Position numbers and translations under genes: made by a program. Shown here in pieces: positions 51,401 through 54,400 of a stretch of 64,000 nt of DNA (the stretch's first letter is position 1; every line of letters starts with the position of its first letter). The DNA lies in NCBI RefSeq assembly GCF_021869535.1, contig NW_026262581.1, forward strand, positions 121,176,771-121,240,770. Direction: 5' to 3'. This DNA comes from Mytilus californianus (taxonomy: Eukaryota; Mollusca; Bivalvia; Mytilida; Mytilidae). Below the pieces are notes generated by a model. That model saw only the letters and a program-made list of their open reading frames with translations, was not told the origin of the DNA and ran no database searches.

Positions 51401-54400
51401 GAACTTTTTTAGAAAAAGGACGGGACGTTCTTTGACATACCCCTGGTTAATCAACTTTCTGCTCAGACACTGGTGACGTTTTACAAAGTCTGAGTAGGAG
51501 CTGCAAGCTCTTGAATACCGAATAAGTTGGGAAATGTATATCCCATATGCAGGTGAAGTTGGTATATTTCTACTAAAGTTGTGGAAATTGATAATTTCAA
51601 AATTAAAATCGTCTCGTTTGTCATAGATTTTGTACAGAGATGACTGTGTATGTCAAATGTATAAGTCTAAAAATGAGGCGGAGGAAGCCGTGTCTGTTGT
51701 TTCTTTAATTTCTAGTTCTGGTGGATATATTAATGGAACCCAATCAGAAAAGTACGGATTGTTAATGGAAAGAACATCATCAATATATCTGAAAGTGAAA
51801 TTAAATAACTTGGCTTCTTTGATCTTCTTGTTTTTGACAAGTGTCTGAAGGAACTCCGATTCATATGAAAATAAGGAGAGGTCGGCAAGGAGAGGCGCAC
51901 AGTTCGTTCCCATAGAAATGACGACAATTTGTTGAAAAAGTCTACCTCCAAATTCAACAAATATGTTGTCAATAAGAAACTCCAGCATACTGATCACTTG
52001 TTCCTCTGTGTAGCATGTTTTACCCTTTTGTTCACTATTAACAAAATATGCCTCATGGTATCCCAAAGAAATAAATTTATAGCGTATGCTACCTTTTTTA
52101 TGATGAAAAGCATTGTGGACTATTTCTTTTAGACAGTTTTTCAATTTCACATGGGGAATGGTAGTATACATCAGTTTAATTGTGGTCTGGAGCTGGCATG
52201 TCAGTAACTGCTAGTAGTCTGTTGTTATTTATGTATTATTGTCATTTTGTTTATTTTCTTTTGTTTCCTATTCTGACATCGATCTCGGACTTCTCTTAAA
52301 CTGAGTTTTACTGTGCGTACTGTTGTGCGTTTGTTTTTTCTACATTGGCTAGAGGTATAGGGGGAGGGTTGAGATCTCAAAAAACATGTTTAACCCCGCC
52401 GCATTTTTGCGCCTGTCCCAAGTCAGGAGCCTCTGGCCTTTGTTAGTCTTGTATCATTTTTAATTTTAGTTTCTTGTGTATAATTTGGAGTTTAGCATGA
52501 CGTCCATTATCACTGAACTAGTATACATATTTGTTTAGGGGCCAGCTGAAGGACGCCTCCGGGTGCGGGAGTTTCTCGCTGCATTGGTGGCCTTCGGCTG
52601 TTGTCTGCTCTATGGTCGGGTTGTTGTCTCTTTGACTCATTCCCCATTTCCATTCTCAATTTTATGGTTGAAAAATCAAAAGTTTTGATAGAACTAATTT
52701 CAGAAAAAGACCGAGATTTAAAATTATCCAGAAGTTCTAACATGTGTTATAGCACGAAGCTCTTTTTGTTATTCAAACACACCTACTCTGTTGTGATGAC
52801 TCATCAGAAAGGTATTTCACTTGACCCATATATTTCCTTTTTTTATTAGCACTGTGAATTTTTAATGTTATTATATCAACATGAAGCCTAAATATATAAA
52901 AATAATAGAATCTGAAGCGAGATGATGAATCAAATATTTTTTGCTTTATACGTTTTCTAGACATAATAGTCAACTCAAACACGCCTGAAGGAAGAAATGT
53001 GTAATCGACTTTCTCTTTTCGATAAAACTATTGTCAATTTTGAGGATGTTTTCCCAAAAAAAAAACTGCTATAGGAGGCAGTTGGTGACTCCTTCTGTTG
53101 GCCTGTGTATTAAGATATTTTTAAAGAGCTACAATATCAAAACAGCAAAAGTACAGAATAAAAGTGACGTGCCATTTTGTACATGTCCCAAAGGGAAACG
53201 TTGTTTAAAGCAATACTGTTTATTGTTTCATTGCATTTATTAGAAAATGGGGAATTTGCGGCGAATAAAGCCATGATTTTTGAAGAAAATACACAGACTT
53301 CATTTACAGAGGTTTTCGTTTTTAAATTATAAACATAGACAACTCACTTGTTTGTCCATGATGTGCTGGCGTTTATTGTTTATAAAAAGTCCTTGACAAC
53401 CTTTACAATGCAAAAAACCTTGTGTTGAGTCACTAAAGTCGAGCGTACCGTAGAAGGTGCACTTGAATAAGTATATACCTGTTTTAGGGAAATCATTGCT
53501 AGCACTGCATGCAATAACCCTCTTTCTATTAAGAACCGAATATTCAAATATAATGTCATTGTTAATTGCTTGGTTAAAAAAAATGGCTTCTCATCAAACT
53601 CAGTTTTCATTTTGACAGTTTAAACATAATTATTATTAAGCATTAATATTATATATTGAACTATTCCGACTCTTTATTAAAGTTATTGCACTTTAATGAT
53701 GATGTTTACCAATTTTTTTGCGTCATTGCCAAATATCTTAAAAACTATAATAGAATTTTTAAAATCAAAAATAATCAGCACGACAGGATCTACAAATGAG
53801 TCAACATGGCCGAAATATTCAGTCGACTACTTACTAGAGTTATTGCCCTTAAGTGACGATTTTTACCAATTTTTTTTCCGTTTTTGTCTTCTAACTTAAA
53901 AACTATAATAGATAGATGGAAACATTAAATAGCAAAAATGATCAAGACAAGATCTACAAATAAATCAATCATAACCGAAATCAATAGTCGACTCTTTATT
54001 GAAGTTATTGCCCTTTAATGATAATTTTTAACACTTTCTTGCGTATTTTGCCTTTTATCTTGAAACTATAATAGATAAATAGTAACTTTAGATAGCATTA
54101 ATGATCAGCAAAACAAGATCTACAAATGTGCTGTAATGGCTGAAATCTTCAGTCAACTTGTTATTTGAGTCGTTGCCCTTAAATAATAATTTTTAACATT
54201 TTTATGCAGTTTTTGCTTATCATCTTGAAAACTATAAAAAAAAAAATAGAAAGTTCAAAATGAAAAGTTGTCAGGATAACACATACAAATATGTCAGCAT
54301 GACTGAAATTGCCAGTTAACTCTTTATAGAGTTATTCCGCTTTAGTGATTTTTGCTAAAAACTGGCCATTGTTGAAAATGCAGGTTGGCGACACAGGCTC

